Numbered from the stretch's first letter, positions 42,476-51,297 are shown. The stretch is 64,000 nt of DNA from an uncultured Lachnospiraceae bacterium (GCA_947567595.1 CANOMQ010000004.1:62001-126000), one strand, 5' to 3'. The notes: generated from the sequence alone by a model not told the origin. Translations and numbers: made by a program.

Positions 42476-42586
42476 ATATATATGAGAAAAAACATGGTAT
42501 GGCAAATCACCCATTTGCTTTGCCATGCCTGTAAACGGATACTTGATATACGCAAAAAGAGAAAATGATAAAGGAGTGTGTAAAAA

Positions 42587-43381
42587 GTGGATTTAGCGTC
42601 TTTACTGGGTTTGATAATTGGATTTGTGTTGGTGTTATTTGGTATCTTAAACGGTGCCGGTTCGGTATCAGGTCTGATATGGTTCCTTGATGCGCCGTCC
42701 GCGCTGATTACCTTTGGCGGTTCGATTTTCGCCACAATGACATCTTATACGATGGCAAATTTCGTCGGAGGTTTGAAAAGTATCGGATTGATTTTTAAGC
42801 CGGTCAACGTCAACATTCCCGAAATGATTACAAAAATCATCGAGCTTTCGAACATTGCAAGAAAAGAAGGTCTTCTCTCATTGGAGGAGGCAGCCGGAAA
42901 CCTTGATGACGATTTTATGAAGAAAGGAATCATGCTGATTGTCGATGGTACAGACCCCGAGCTTGTAAGGGGTATCCTTGAGACAGAGCTCAACAGCATT
43001 GATGAACGTCATAAGCTAAGGTCAGGCTTTTGGGATGCGCTCGGCGCGATGGGTCCTGCATGGGGTATGATTGGTACACTCGTTGGTCTGATCTGTATGC
43101 TTCAGAACATGTCGGATCCAAGCTCCATTGGTCCGAAGATGGGTGTTGCGCTGATTACGACATTCTATGGTTCCATGCTTGCAAACTGGATTTGTACGCC
43201 GTGTTCCAATAAATTACAGGCAAACAATGCGACAGAAATCAGTTCAAAAGAGATTATGATAGAAGGACTTCTTTCCATACAGGCAGGAGAGAACCCAAGA
43301 GTTATCGAGGAGAAGCTCAAATCCTTCCTTGCACCGAAGGATAGAGGCAATTCAGAAGAAGGCGGTGGAGGTGAGGCTTAA
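42587..43381 (+). CDS. motA: Flagellar stator protein MotA
   Basis: This 264-aa protein has four TM segments: two at the N-terminus (LLGLIIGFVLVLFGIL and the following one) and two late (about residues 150-205, including WDALGAMGPAWGMIGTLVGLI). The cytoplasmic loop between them touches FliG. It forms the ion channel with MotB. The start is GTG at 42587 with AAGGAG ten bases upstream. The stop shares one base with the motB start. Confidence 0.95.
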   Translation: MDLASLLGLIIGFVLVLFGILNGAGSVSGLIWFLDAPSALITFGGSIFATMTSYTMANFVGGLKSIGLIFKPVNVNIPEMITKIIELSNIARKEGLLSLEEAAGNLDDDFMKKGIMLIVDGTDPELVRGILETELNSIDERHKLRSGFWDALGAMGPAWGMIGTLVGLICMLQNMSDPSSIGPKMGVALITTFYGSMLANWICTPCSNKLQANNATEISSKEIMIEGLLSIQAGENPRVIEEKLKSFLAPKDRGNSEEGGGGEA

Positions 43382-44316
43382 TGGGTAAGAAGAAGGAAGA
43401 ATTTAAACTCCCACCCGGAACCCCGGCGCCTTGGATGAGTACCTTCTCGGACATGATGACGCTGTTGATGTGCTTCTTCGTGCTTCTGTTCTCAATGTCA
43501 TCGGTTGACGCGGCAAAGTTTGAGGAAGTGGCAAAATCCTTCCAGTCAACATTCAGCATTTTCCGGGGCGGCGCACAGGCAATCGGCGACGGTATTCTTG
43601 TCAGCAATGGTGTCAGCCAGTTGAATATGCTGGATGAGTATATTAATTCAAGCGGTAAGACGGCGGAGGCTGATGCAAAGGATCCGGAAAAGCTTGACAA
43701 AGAGAATCAGGCGTCATCGGCTGTTGAGCCTACGGACGCTACGGCAGCGGCGGCTCAGGATGCGGCGGAGCTGCTAGGGCTGGACGCACAGGAAATGCAG
43801 GATTTACAGGACACCGTGGAGCAGATGGAGGAAGAAAAGTTAAAGCTTTCCGAAGCGCTTGGGGAAAAGATTGAGGAAGCGCTGGAAGAAAATATGATTG
43901 CGGACAAGGTGGACGTATCGGTCAATGCGGATTATGTGCTGCTAACCTTTAACGGTGCGTTTCTGTTTGACTCAGGAAAAGCGGATTTAAAGTCAGATGC
44001 GGTTCCGGTATTAAATAAAGTAGGAATCATCCTTGCAAGATATGCGCAGTGGGATATTGAGATTGAAGGACACACGGACTCTGTACCGCTAAACGGCGGG
44101 CGCTATGAGAACAACGACGTGCTCAGCAGCTACAGGGCGCTTGCAGTCTTTGATTATCTCAAGGAAAATTCCAGCATTGATCCCGGAACAGTAAAGCATT
44201 CCGGTCGTGGCGAGTATATGCCGATTGCAGACAACGCGACACCCGAGGGAAGGGCAAAAAACAGGCGCGTTGAGATTAAAGTATATAATTCATTAAGCTC
44301 CGGCGCGATGAATTAA
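43381..44316 (+). CDS. motB: Flagellar stator protein MotB
   Basis: This 311-aa protein has one N-terminal TM with the ion-carrying Asp (WMSTFSDMMTLLMCFFVLLFSMS, about residues 17-39). A charged linker with a coiled coil (about 85-185) follows. The C-terminal OmpA-like peptidoglycan-binding domain has EGHTDSVPLNGG and GRAKNRRVEIKV. It anchors the stator to the wall. Whether protons or sodium drive it cannot be decided from what I can see. Confidence 0.95.
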   Translation: MGKKKEEFKLPPGTPAPWMSTFSDMMTLLMCFFVLLFSMSSVDAAKFEEVAKSFQSTFSIFRGGAQAIGDGILVSNGVSQLNMLDEYINSSGKTAEADAKDPEKLDKENQASSAVEPTDATAAAAQDAAELLGLDAQEMQDLQDTVEQMEEEKLKLSEALGEKIEEALEENMIADKVDVSVNADYVLLTFNGAFLFDSGKADLKSDAVPVLNKVGIILARYAQWDIEIEGHTDSVPLNGGRYENNDVLSSYRALAVFDYLKENSSIDPGTVKHSGRGEYMPIADNATPEGRAKNRRVEIKVYNSLSSGAMN

Positions 44317-44337
44317 TATAAATAAGGGGGACAAACG

Positions 44338-44856
44338 ATGAAACGAAATTTATTATCTATCATTATCCTTGCATTGCTGGTAGTCAATATTGTATTGTCG
44401 GCAATCATGATGGTAACGGTCTCAAGCGCATCGAGAAAAACAGCAGCGCTTGTGGCAGACATTTCCGCGATTATAGGGCTTGAAATCAACGGGCTTCCTG
44501 CGTCGGATGTAGGGGCAGCGCCTGTTACGATGGCGGATACGGCTGTTTACAACATTACCGATGAAATGACCATTCCGTTAAAGAGCGATGAGGATGGAAC
44601 AGGTCATTACGCAGTGGGTAATGTGTCACTTTCACTGAACAAGACACACGACGACTATAAGACCTATAACGAGGAGACACTTGCAACAAGCGAAGGCATT
44701 ATCAAGGATATCATATACTCGGTATTGGGCAATTACACAATGGATGAAGCAAGAAGCAATGATAAGCAGATTAAGTCGGAAATCCTTACAAAAATTCAGG
44801 AGAAATTTGGCTCTGATGTCATTTACGACGTATCATTCAGCTTCTTATATTCATAA
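44338..44856 (+). CDS. fliL: Flagellar basal body-associated protein FliL
   Basis: This 172-aa protein has one N-terminal TM (about residues 5-30, LLSIIILALLVVNIVLSAIMMV) and an extracytoplasmic domain with the FliL-like IKDIIYSVLGNYT and IKSEILTKIQEKFG segments. FliL surrounds and supports the stator, which fits its position after motB. The start follows AAGGGGG. Confidence 0.88.
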   Translation: MKRNLLSIIILALLVVNIVLSAIMMVTVSSASRKTAALVADISAIIGLEINGLPASDVGAAPVTMADTAVYNITDEMTIPLKSDEDGTGHYAVGNVSLSLNKTHDDYKTYNEETLATSEGIIKDIIYSVLGNYTMDEARSNDKQIKSEILTKIQEKFGSDVIYDVSFSFLYS

Positions 44857-44883
44857 AGTATTCATAAAGCTTAAGGGGCTTGT

Positions 44884-44961
44884 ATGAAGCGAAGGGAAAT
44901 TGATATATTTAGGGTTATGAACGAAAACCTCTTTGAAACAATGCTAACAGGGGGTGAATAG
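44884..44961 (+). CDS. Possible 25-codon ORF between fliL and fliM
   Basis: An ATG at 44884 preceded by AAGGGG opens a 25-codon frame that ends three bases before fliM; its end covers the fliM ribosome binding site (CAGGGGGTGAA). The predicted peptide starts MKRREIDIFRVMNENLF. Translation of it would bring ribosomes to the fliM start. It may be a coupling leader peptide, or simply chance. Confidence 0.3.
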   Translation: MKRREIDIFRVMNENLFETMLTGGE

Positions 44962-44964
44962 CGA

Positions 44965-45945
44965 ATGGGAGAGGTATTATCTCAAAGTGAGATTGACAGT
45001 TTGCTGGCAGCGTTAAGCAGCGGTGAGCTGGATGTGAAGGATATGCAGGAGAAGGACGAGCGACAGGTCAAAAATTATGACTTTAGCCGGCCTGCGAAAT
45101 TCTCGAAGGAGCACTTAAGAACATTAAACATGATTTTTGACAACTATGGAAGATTATTGTCAACGAACTTACCGGTTTATTTAAGAAAAAATGTACAGGT
45201 AAGCGTGGCAAGTTCCGAGACAGTAACCTTTGCCGAGTTCTCAAATGCGTTATCGAATCCGGTATTGCTGACGGTCGTTAATTTTTCTCCAATGCCCGGC
45301 AACATCATTATGGAGTTGACAAGCGGCTTGGGGTATGCGATTATAGATAGGATGCTGGGAGGCAGAGGCGACGCATTGGAAAAACCAAGAGAATTTTCGG
45401 AAATTGAGATGAGCATTATTGAGCGAATCATGGTAATCTGTATGCAGTTGTTAAGGGAACCGTGGAAGAATGTGGCGGAGGTTGATCCGTTTTTGGAACG
45501 AATTGAGACCAATCCGCAGTTTGCCCAGATTATTTCACCAAGTGATATGGTAGCGCTTGTTACCATGAATGTAAAAATCGGTGAGGTAGAGGGTTTGATG
45601 AACGTGTGTATGCCATTCTTTACACTGGAGTCCGTTATGGACAGACTTAATACTAAGTTCTGGTATTCGAGCATGCAGAATTTGGATGACGAATCTTACG
45701 AGCAGTTTGTGGAAGGTATGGTGCGCAGAGTTGACGTGCCTGTGAAGGCGGTGCTTGGAAAGAGTGTTATCACAGTCAATGATTTTGTGAATATACAGGT
45801 GGGCGACATCATACGGCTTGATTCTAAAGTTGAGGATGAGTTGAATGTATATGTGGGGAATATAAAGAAATTCAGTGCAGTTCCGGGCGCAAGCAAGGAA
45901 GCATATGCAGTGAGGGTAACATCTGTATTTAGGGAGGAGGAATAG
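44965..45945 (+). CDS. fliM: Flagellar motor switch protein FliM
   Basis: This 326-aa C-ring protein has the N-terminal CheY-P-binding motif (LSQSEIDSLLAALSSG), a CheC-like middle domain (LTSGLGYAIIDRMLGGRG) and the C-terminal SpoA-like domain (VKAVLGKSVITVNDFVNIQVGDIIRLD). It sets rotation direction with FliY and FliG. It starts just after the small ORF described above. Confidence 0.96.
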   Translation: MGEVLSQSEIDSLLAALSSGELDVKDMQEKDERQVKNYDFSRPAKFSKEHLRTLNMIFDNYGRLLSTNLPVYLRKNVQVSVASSETVTFAEFSNALSNPVLLTVVNFSPMPGNIIMELTSGLGYAIIDRMLGGRGDALEKPREFSEIEMSIIERIMVICMQLLREPWKNVAEVDPFLERIETNPQFAQIISPSDMVALVTMNVKIGEVEGLMNVCMPFFTLESVMDRLNTKFWYSSMQNLDDESYEQFVEGMVRRVDVPVKAVLGKSVITVNDFVNIQVGDIIRLDSKVEDELNVYVGNIKKFSAVPGASKEAYAVRVTSVFREEE

Positions 45946-45949
45946 GATA

Positions 45950-47209
45950 ATGGATGGTATGTTATCTCAGGACGAAATAAATGCGTTGTTGAATGGCGTA
46001 GACCTGTCAGCAGACAGCGGAAGCGATTCCAATTCAGATACAGCGACAGCAACAATGACAATGGAAGATCCGTTGTCGGATGTGGAGAAAGATGCGATAG
46101 GAGAAGTTGCAAACATTAGTATGGGTACTTCTGCTACCACACTTTATTCACTGGTAAACAGAAAGGTTAACATCACAACACCTGTTGTTGAAATGACATC
46201 ATGGGCGGACGTAATTAGGGAGTATGAAAGACCATGTGTATTTATCCAGATTAAGTATACAGTAGGCTTAAATGGAACAAACATTCTGGTGTTGAAGGAG
46301 CATGATGTAAAGGTCATCACAGACTTGATGATGGGTGGCGATGGCACAAATGTTGACGGAGAGCTGTCAGAGCTTCACTTAAGTGCGATTTCCGAGGCGA
46401 TGAACCAAATGATGGGTTCGTCTTCGACATCCCTTTCCTCGATGCTTGGAAAGACAATCGATATCAGTCCGCCAGAGGCAAGCCTTGTGGATTTGCAGTC
46501 AAAGGAGCCCAAGGAGCTTTCACCGTTCCTTGAGGATAATTTTGTTAAGATTTCCTTCAGGATGCAGATTGAGGACTTGGTTGACTCTACACTGATGCAG
46601 CTCTATCCGTTAGAGTTCGCAAAGGATGTGTCAGATACATTTATGCAGCAGATGATGGGCGGTGGAGAACCGGAAGCGCCGGCACCTGCACCCGCGGCAC
46701 CAGCGCCGGCACCGATGCCTGCGGCGCCTGCACCGGATATGAGTATGCAGCAGCCACAGATGAACATGGGCATGCCACAGCAGGGTATGGACATGAATAT
46801 GGGAATGCAGCAACAGATGGGAATGCCTCAGATGGGTATGGGAATGCAGCCGCAGATGGGAATGCCCCAGATGGGTATGGGAATGCCGATGATGGGCTAC
46901 GGAATGCCAAACGTGAACATACAGCCGGCACAGTTCCAAAGCTTTGCTCCGGCAGGACAGGGCGAGATGGTAAGCGCCGAGAGCATCGAGCTTATCAAGG
47001 ATGTACCGCTTGAGGTAACGGTAGAGCTTGGCCGTACAAGCAAATCCATTTCCGACATTCTGGAGTTTGCACCCGGTACGATTATTGAGCTTGACAAGAT
47101 TGCGGGTGAGCCAATCGACGTGCTTGTAAACGGCAAGTTTGTCGCTAAGGGCGAGGTTGTTGTCATCGAGGAAAGCTTCGGTGTCAGAATTATGGAAATT
47201 ATTAAATAA
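45950..47209 (+). CDS. fliY: Motor switch phosphatase FliY (FliN-containing)
   Basis: This 419-aa switch protein combines three parts. First is a CheY-binding N-terminus (MLSQDEINALLNG). Second is a CheC-like phosphatase domain with two copies of the E/S-N signature (AIGEVANISMGTSATTL and AISEAMNQMMGSSSTSL). Third is a C-terminal FliN domain (VPLEVTVELGRTSKSISDILEFAPG). A linker (about residues 240-325) is made of Pro/Ala and then Met/Gly/Gln repeats of the MGMPQMGMG type, which is unusual. It dephosphorylates CheY-P at the switch. It starts four bases after fliM. Confidence 0.95.
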   Translation: MDGMLSQDEINALLNGVDLSADSGSDSNSDTATATMTMEDPLSDVEKDAIGEVANISMGTSATTLYSLVNRKVNITTPVVEMTSWADVIREYERPCVFIQIKYTVGLNGTNILVLKEHDVKVITDLMMGGDGTNVDGELSELHLSAISEAMNQMMGSSSTSLSSMLGKTIDISPPEASLVDLQSKEPKELSPFLEDNFVKISFRMQIEDLVDSTLMQLYPLEFAKDVSDTFMQQMMGGGEPEAPAPAPAAPAPAPMPAAPAPDMSMQQPQMNMGMPQQGMDMNMGMQQQMGMPQMGMGMQPQMGMPQMGMGMPMMGYGMPNVNIQPAQFQSFAPAGQGEMVSAESIELIKDVPLEVTVELGRTSKSISDILEFAPGTIIELDKIAGEPIDVLVNGKFVAKGEVVVIEESFGVRIMEIIK

Positions 47210-47241
47210 AGAGGTATGATTTTAGAAAGGACAGGATTAAT

Positions 47242-47604
47242 ATGGGAAAGAGAGTTCTTATCGTGGACGATGCGGCATTCATGCGAATGATGATTAAGGA
47301 TATTCTTACCAAGAATGGGTATGAAGTTGCAGCGGAGGCAGAAAACGGCAAGGTTGCAGTCAGCAAATATCAGGAGGCGTCTCCTGATCTGACTCTGCTT
47401 GACATCACAATGCCGGAAATGGACGGTATTCAGGCACTAAAGGCTATTAAGCAGCTTGATCCCGCGGCAAATGTGATTATGTGTTCCGCAATGGGACAGC
47501 AGGCGATGGTTATCGAGGCAATTCAGTCCGGGGCAAAGGACTTTATTGTAAAGCCGTTTCAGGCAGAGCGTGTGTTAGAGGCAGTGAAGAAGGTAGTTGG
47601 TTAA
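47242..47604 (+). CDS. cheY: Chemotaxis response regulator CheY
   Basis: This 120-aa single receiver domain has the acidic pocket DD at residues 10-11, the phospho-Asp in LLDITMPEMDG (about residue 54), the Ser of CSAMG and the Lys of VKPF. It has no output domain. Phosphorylated by CheA, it binds FliM/FliY. It sits within the switch genes, as in Bacillus. Confidence 0.95.
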   Translation: MGKRVLIVDDAAFMRMMIKDILTKNGYEVAAEAENGKVAVSKYQEASPDLTLLDITMPEMDGIQALKAIKQLDPAANVIMCSAMGQQAMVIEAIQSGAKDFIVKPFQAERVLEAVKKVVG

Positions 47605-47606
47605 CA

Positions 47607-47939
47607 ATGCTGGACTCGATAGTACAATTGGTTACGGTATTACTGATATTTGTATTTGTGTTGGCGCTTGCATATATTACGACAAGATTTACGGCTAGTA
47701 TCCAAAAGGGAAGATATCAAAGCGCAAATGTGGAGATTATTGAGACCTTTAAAATAGCGCCAACCAAGTATATTCAGGTCGTAAGAATTGGCGAAAAATA
47801 TTTTTCCTATATAGTATGCAAGGAAACCGTCACGTTACTTGGTGAGCTTGCAAAGGATGATATTACGGAGTTTGCTAAAAATAAGGAAAGTACGGCGATG
47901 GTAAGCTTTAAAGATATTTTTGAGAAACTCAGGAAATAG
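47607..47939 (+). CDS. fliO: Flagellar export gate assembly protein FliO
   Basis: This 110-aa protein has one N-terminal TM (about residues 6-26, VQLVTVLLIFVFVLALAYI) and a small cytoplasmic domain with the FliO pattern VEIIETFKIAPTKYIQVVRIGEKYF. It helps FliP assemble. The ATG at 47607 begins two bases after the cheY stop; a longer frame lies inside cheY and is not credible. Confidence 0.85.
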   Translation: MLDSIVQLVTVLLIFVFVLALAYITTRFTASIQKGRYQSANVEIIETFKIAPTKYIQVVRIGEKYFSYIVCKETVTLLGELAKDDITEFAKNKESTAMVSFKDIFEKLRK

Positions 47940-47941
47940 GA

Positions 47942-48847
47942 ATGATGAGAAACAGATATAAAAACTATGATATGAGGCGGGAGCTTGGAAAGCTGTTTTA
48001 CGCGCTGGCGATGGTGCTCATGCTTGTAATAGCTGATGTGGCTGTTGCGAGCGCTACAAGTGATGACGAAGCTGCCGCAGAACATATGTTGGATAATCAG
48101 CCGAATGTTGATGAGAATCGTACGACAATCAATGATCCCGGTACGGCTGATACACCGGAGGATCTTGCCGAATTAAATATTGCGAACAGTCTTACCATTA
48201 CGCTTGACAATGGGAACGGAGAGCTAAACGGTACGCTTCGGATTTTGCTTGTCCTTACGGCAATTGCGGTGCTGCCCATTCTCCTCATAACAATTACTTC
48301 GTTTACCAGAATTTTGATTGTGCTGCATTTTACAAGACAGGCATTAAACACACAGTCAGCGCCTCCCAATCAGGTATTGATTGCGATTTCGCTGTTTCTG
48401 ACTTTTTTTATTATGCAGCCGATTTTTACGCAGGTGTATACGGAGGCGATTGTGCCCTATGACGCGGGGGAGATTGGCTTTGAGGAAGCCTATGAGACTG
48501 CGCTTGCGCCGCTTCGCAATTTTATGTTTGAACAGGCGCAGGTAAAGGATATTGATGTGTTTATGCAGATATCCAACACGGCGTGGGACGGTGCGAGCAT
48601 GGAGCAGGTACCGACTTCCGTGCTGATACCGGGGTTCATTGTCAGTGAGCTGCGCACGGCATTTATTATCGGATTTATTATTTATATACCGTTTATTGTA
48701 ATTGACATGGTTGTGGCGTCCGTGCTGATGAGTATGGGTATGATGATGCTTCCGCCAACGACGATTTCAATGCCGTTTAAAATCCTGTTGTTTGTGCTTG
48801 CGGACGGCTGGAACCTCGTGATTGTGAATTTAGTGCGAACGTTTTAA
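47942..48847 (+). CDS. fliP: Flagellar export gate protein FliP
   Basis: This 301-aa protein has a signal-peptide-like first hydrophobic segment (about residues 17-36) and a roughly 60-residue variable stretch. The four-TM FliP core follows, with TSFTRILIVLHFTRQALNTQSAPPNQVLIAISLFLT (about residues 117-155) and MGMMMLPPTTISMPFKILLFVLADGW near the end. FliP5-FliQ4-FliR1 forms the export channel. Confidence 0.95.
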   Translation: MMRNRYKNYDMRRELGKLFYALAMVLMLVIADVAVASATSDDEAAAEHMLDNQPNVDENRTTINDPGTADTPEDLAELNIANSLTITLDNGNGELNGTLRILLVLTAIAVLPILLITITSFTRILIVLHFTRQALNTQSAPPNQVLIAISLFLTFFIMQPIFTQVYTEAIVPYDAGEIGFEEAYETALAPLRNFMFEQAQVKDIDVFMQISNTAWDGASMEQVPTSVLIPGFIVSELRTAFIIGFIIYIPFIVIDMVVASVLMSMGMMMLPPTTISMPFKILLFVLADGWNLVIVNLVRTF

Positions 48848-48870
48848 TGACGTAAGGGGTGGTGACGAGT

Positions 48871-49140
48871 ATGACTGTGGAATTGGTTACGGATATGATG
48901 CAGGATGGGATTATGGTTGTTTTAAAAACTGCCGCGCCGCCGCTGCTGGTATCCTTGGTGATTGGTCTTGCGGTAAGTATCTTTCAGACCGTTACGTCCA
49001 TTCAGGAACAGACGCTGACATTTGTGCCCAAGGTGGTTGGGATGTTTGCCTGTCTGATGCTTTTAGGTCATTGGATGTTAAATAATATGACAACCTTTAT
49101 GACGGATTTGTGGGAGAATTTTTCAATCTATATCAGATAA
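48871..49140 (+). CDS. fliQ: Flagellar export gate protein FliQ
   Basis: This 89-aa protein has two TM segments. The family pattern is visible as LKTAAPPLLVSLVIGLAVSIFQTVTSIQEQTLTFVPK (about residues 15-50). The ATG at 48871 follows AAGGGG; in-frame GTG codons at 48859 and 48862 are too close to it. Confidence 0.94.
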   Translation: MTVELVTDMMQDGIMVVLKTAAPPLLVSLVIGLAVSIFQTVTSIQEQTLTFVPKVVGMFACLMLLGHWMLNNMTTFMTDLWENFSIYIR

Positions 49141-49175
49141 ATGTCAGATGGAAGAAGGGAGTAAGGTAACGAGCG

Positions 49176-49958
49176 ATGCTGAACTTATCTTTTCCGTTGT
49201 CCGAGCTTGAATATTTTCTTTTGATACTGATGCGGATTGCAAGTTTTGTGTTTGTTGCTCCTTTTTTTAGTACGAAAGGAGTGCCAAACCAAGTGAAAGT
49301 GGCATTTAGCATTTTTGTCGCATATATCATGTATCAATTTGGACCGGAACATAATTATCCTCAATATAGTACATTTATTGCATATTGTGTTGTGGTATTG
49401 AAGGAAGTGGCAGTTGGCCTGCTGATTGGATTATCAGCGCAATTGTGTACTTCTGTTGTTTTATTTGCGGGACGTGTCATTGATATGGAGGTTGGTCTGT
49501 CGATGGCAAGTGTGCTTGACCCTACAACCAATGAGCAGACAACCATTTCCGGTGTGATTTTGCAGTACGGTACGATGCTGATTCTCTATACGACAGGTCT
49601 TCACAGATACCTTCTGAAAGCATTGATGGAAACGTTTGTTCTAATACCGATTAATGGCATTCATATGGATACAGACAGATTACTTTCTAACCTGCTTAGC
49701 TTTATGAGCAATTATATTGTAATCGGTTTTCGGATTTGCCTTCCGGTATTTGCGAGTATTACCTTGATGAATATTGTGCTCGGGCTTCTGGCAAAGCTTG
49801 CCCCGCAGTTGAACATGTTTTCGGTTGGTATTCAATTAAAGCTCTTGACAGGGCTTAGCGTTTTATTGATAACAATGAGTATGATGCCGGATATTAGCAA
49901 CTTTATCAGTGTGCAGATACAGCAGATGATTACGGCGACTGTGGAGGGCTTGATGTGA
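49176..49958 (+). CDS. fliR: Flagellar export gate protein FliR
   Basis: This 260-aa membrane protein has about six TM segments. Recognisable phrases are LILMRIASFVFVAPFFSTKGVPNQVKVAFS (about residues 12-42) and the GRVIDMEVGLSMASVLDP motif (about 98-115). Its last bases overlap the flhB start (TGATG), typical of the fliR-flhB pair. Confidence 0.94.
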   Translation: MLNLSFPLSELEYFLLILMRIASFVFVAPFFSTKGVPNQVKVAFSIFVAYIMYQFGPEHNYPQYSTFIAYCVVVLKEVAVGLLIGLSAQLCTSVVLFAGRVIDMEVGLSMASVLDPTTNEQTTISGVILQYGTMLILYTTGLHRYLLKALMETFVLIPINGIHMDTDRLLSNLLSFMSNYIVIGFRICLPVFASITLMNIVLGLLAKLAPQLNMFSVGIQLKLLTGLSVLLITMSMMPDISNFISVQIQQMITATVEGLM

Positions 49959-51067
49959 TGTTGGAATTGGATTTACAATATTTTGCAAAAGATGGTCCCG
50001 GCGGTGAAAAGACGGAGGAACCAACCGCAAAACGAAAAACGGACACGCGTAATGACGGTAAAGTTCCAAAAAGTAAAGAAATGTCAAGCGGCGTGCAGCT
50101 TATTTCTTTGTTTTTAATCCTCAAGTTTTGGATCGGAAATATGGGCGAGAATTTCATGAAACTCTTTGATGAGTTTTATGGGAAGATGTCTGACTATACG
50201 ACTTATTGGGGAGGAAGAGTTGTTTCTTCTGATTTTAAAATCTTATTTGATGGTGTTTATAAAGAGCTTTTGATGCAGTTGTTTCCGTTTTTTCTGATCG
50301 GTGTTGTGACTTCCGTAATGATTAATATGCTGCAGTTTAAATTTAAGATAACGACAAAACCGCTGCAGCCCAAATTCAGCAAGCTTAATCCCGTATCCGG
50401 AATGAAAAAACTTTTTTCCAAAGAAAAGATTATGGAATTGTTAAAGTCCGCTGCGAAAATCATTCTGATTATGGCAGTTGTGTATAACACAATAAAGGGC
50501 GACTGGATTTATCTGATTAAGTTTTATCAGATGCCGCTGACACAGGCATTGGAGCTGATTGGAAGCATTGTAATCAACATGGGCTTGAAAATTTCAATGG
50601 TCTTTATGGTAATTGCCTTTGCGGATTTGTTTTATCAGAGATGGAAATTCCATGAAGACATTAAGATGACAAAGCAGGAGGTTAAGGACGAGTATAAGAA
50701 TGCGGAAGGTGATCCGCAGATTAAGGGTAAAATCAAGCAGAAAATGCGTGAGGCGTCCCAGAGGCGAATGATGCAGAATGTGCCAAAGGCAGATGTCGTA
50801 ATCACCAATCCCACGCATTATGCCGTGGCAATCCGGTACGACGCGAACGAAGGTTCTGCCCCGATTGTCCTTGCAAAGGGTGCGGATTTTCTGGCACAGA
50901 AGATTAAGGAGATTGCAAAGGAAAATAATGTGGAGATTGTGGAGAACAAACCGCTTGCACGTATGCTTTATGCGAATGTGGAAGTTGGGCAGGAGGTACC
51001 CCCGGAGCTTTATCAGTCTGTTGCAGAGGTACTTGCGCTTGTCTATAAAATGCAGGGAAGGCTGTAG
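49958..51067 (+). CDS. flhB: Flagellar export specificity switch protein FlhB
   Basis: This protein of about 369 aa has an N-terminal basic segment (GEKTEEPTAKRKTDTRNDGKVPKS), four TMs (about residues 45-225) and a cytoplasmic domain with the self-cleavage site NPTH (in VVITNPTHYAVAIRYD). The start is ATG 49958 (or GTG 49955), with GGAGGG upstream. A terminator follows, so the fliM-flhB segment may end here. Confidence 0.95.
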   Translation: MLELDLQYFAKDGPGGEKTEEPTAKRKTDTRNDGKVPKSKEMSSGVQLISLFLILKFWIGNMGENFMKLFDEFYGKMSDYTTYWGGRVVSSDFKILFDGVYKELLMQLFPFFLIGVVTSVMINMLQFKFKITTKPLQPKFSKLNPVSGMKKLFSKEKIMELLKSAAKIILIMAVVYNTIKGDWIYLIKFYQMPLTQALELIGSIVINMGLKISMVFMVIAFADLFYQRWKFHEDIKMTKQEVKDEYKNAEGDPQIKGKIKQKMREASQRRMMQNVPKADVVITNPTHYAVAIRYDANEGSAPIVLAKGADFLAQKIKEIAKENNVEIVENKPLARMLYANVEVGQEVPPELYQSVAEVLALVYKMQGRL

Positions 51068-51092
51068 GTATTTTGTTTTTTCTTTTTATAAG

Positions 51093-51142
51093 GTTTACAT
51101 AAGATATCAGAAAAACAGGATATGTATTCTTATTATGTAAAC
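51093..51142. repeat. 10-bp perfect inverted repeat containing two flagellar-region motifs
   Basis: GTTTACATAA (51093-51102) and TTATGTAAAC (51133-51142) are exact inverted copies 30 bases apart, just after the flhB stop. Each contains the 9-bp motif seen before flgB, fliK and motA. No T-run follows, so it is not an ordinary terminator. Confidence 0.6.
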
Positions 51143-51169
51143 TCTGTGATTGACAGGATTTTCGTATGT

Positions 51170-51213
51170 AAAAGGCTTTATGTGGGGTAAAAACGCACAT
51201 AGGTCTTTTGTTT
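51170..51213 (+). terminator. Intrinsic terminator after flhB
   Basis: AAAAGGCT plus TATGTG pairs with CACATA plus GGTCTTTT (about 14 bp with two G-T pairs and one bulge), followed by a T-rich tract. It lies between flhB and flhA. Confidence 0.75.
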
Positions 51214-51268
51214 TATTTGTACAAGATTTATGAAAATTATAAAAAAAATAAAAAATTACAAATTATTG

Positions 51269-51297
51269 TGGACTAATTATGTAAATTGTGAGATAAT
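51269..51297 (+). promoter_or_regulatory. Candidate promoter of the flhA segment, with motif in spacer
   Basis: TGGACT (51269-51274), 17 bp, GATAAT (51292-51297) gives 4/6 and 5/6 matches. The spacer holds an exact TTATGTAAA (51277-51285), placed almost as in the motA promoter. A three-mismatch CodY-like box lies upstream at 51224-51238. Confidence 0.45.
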
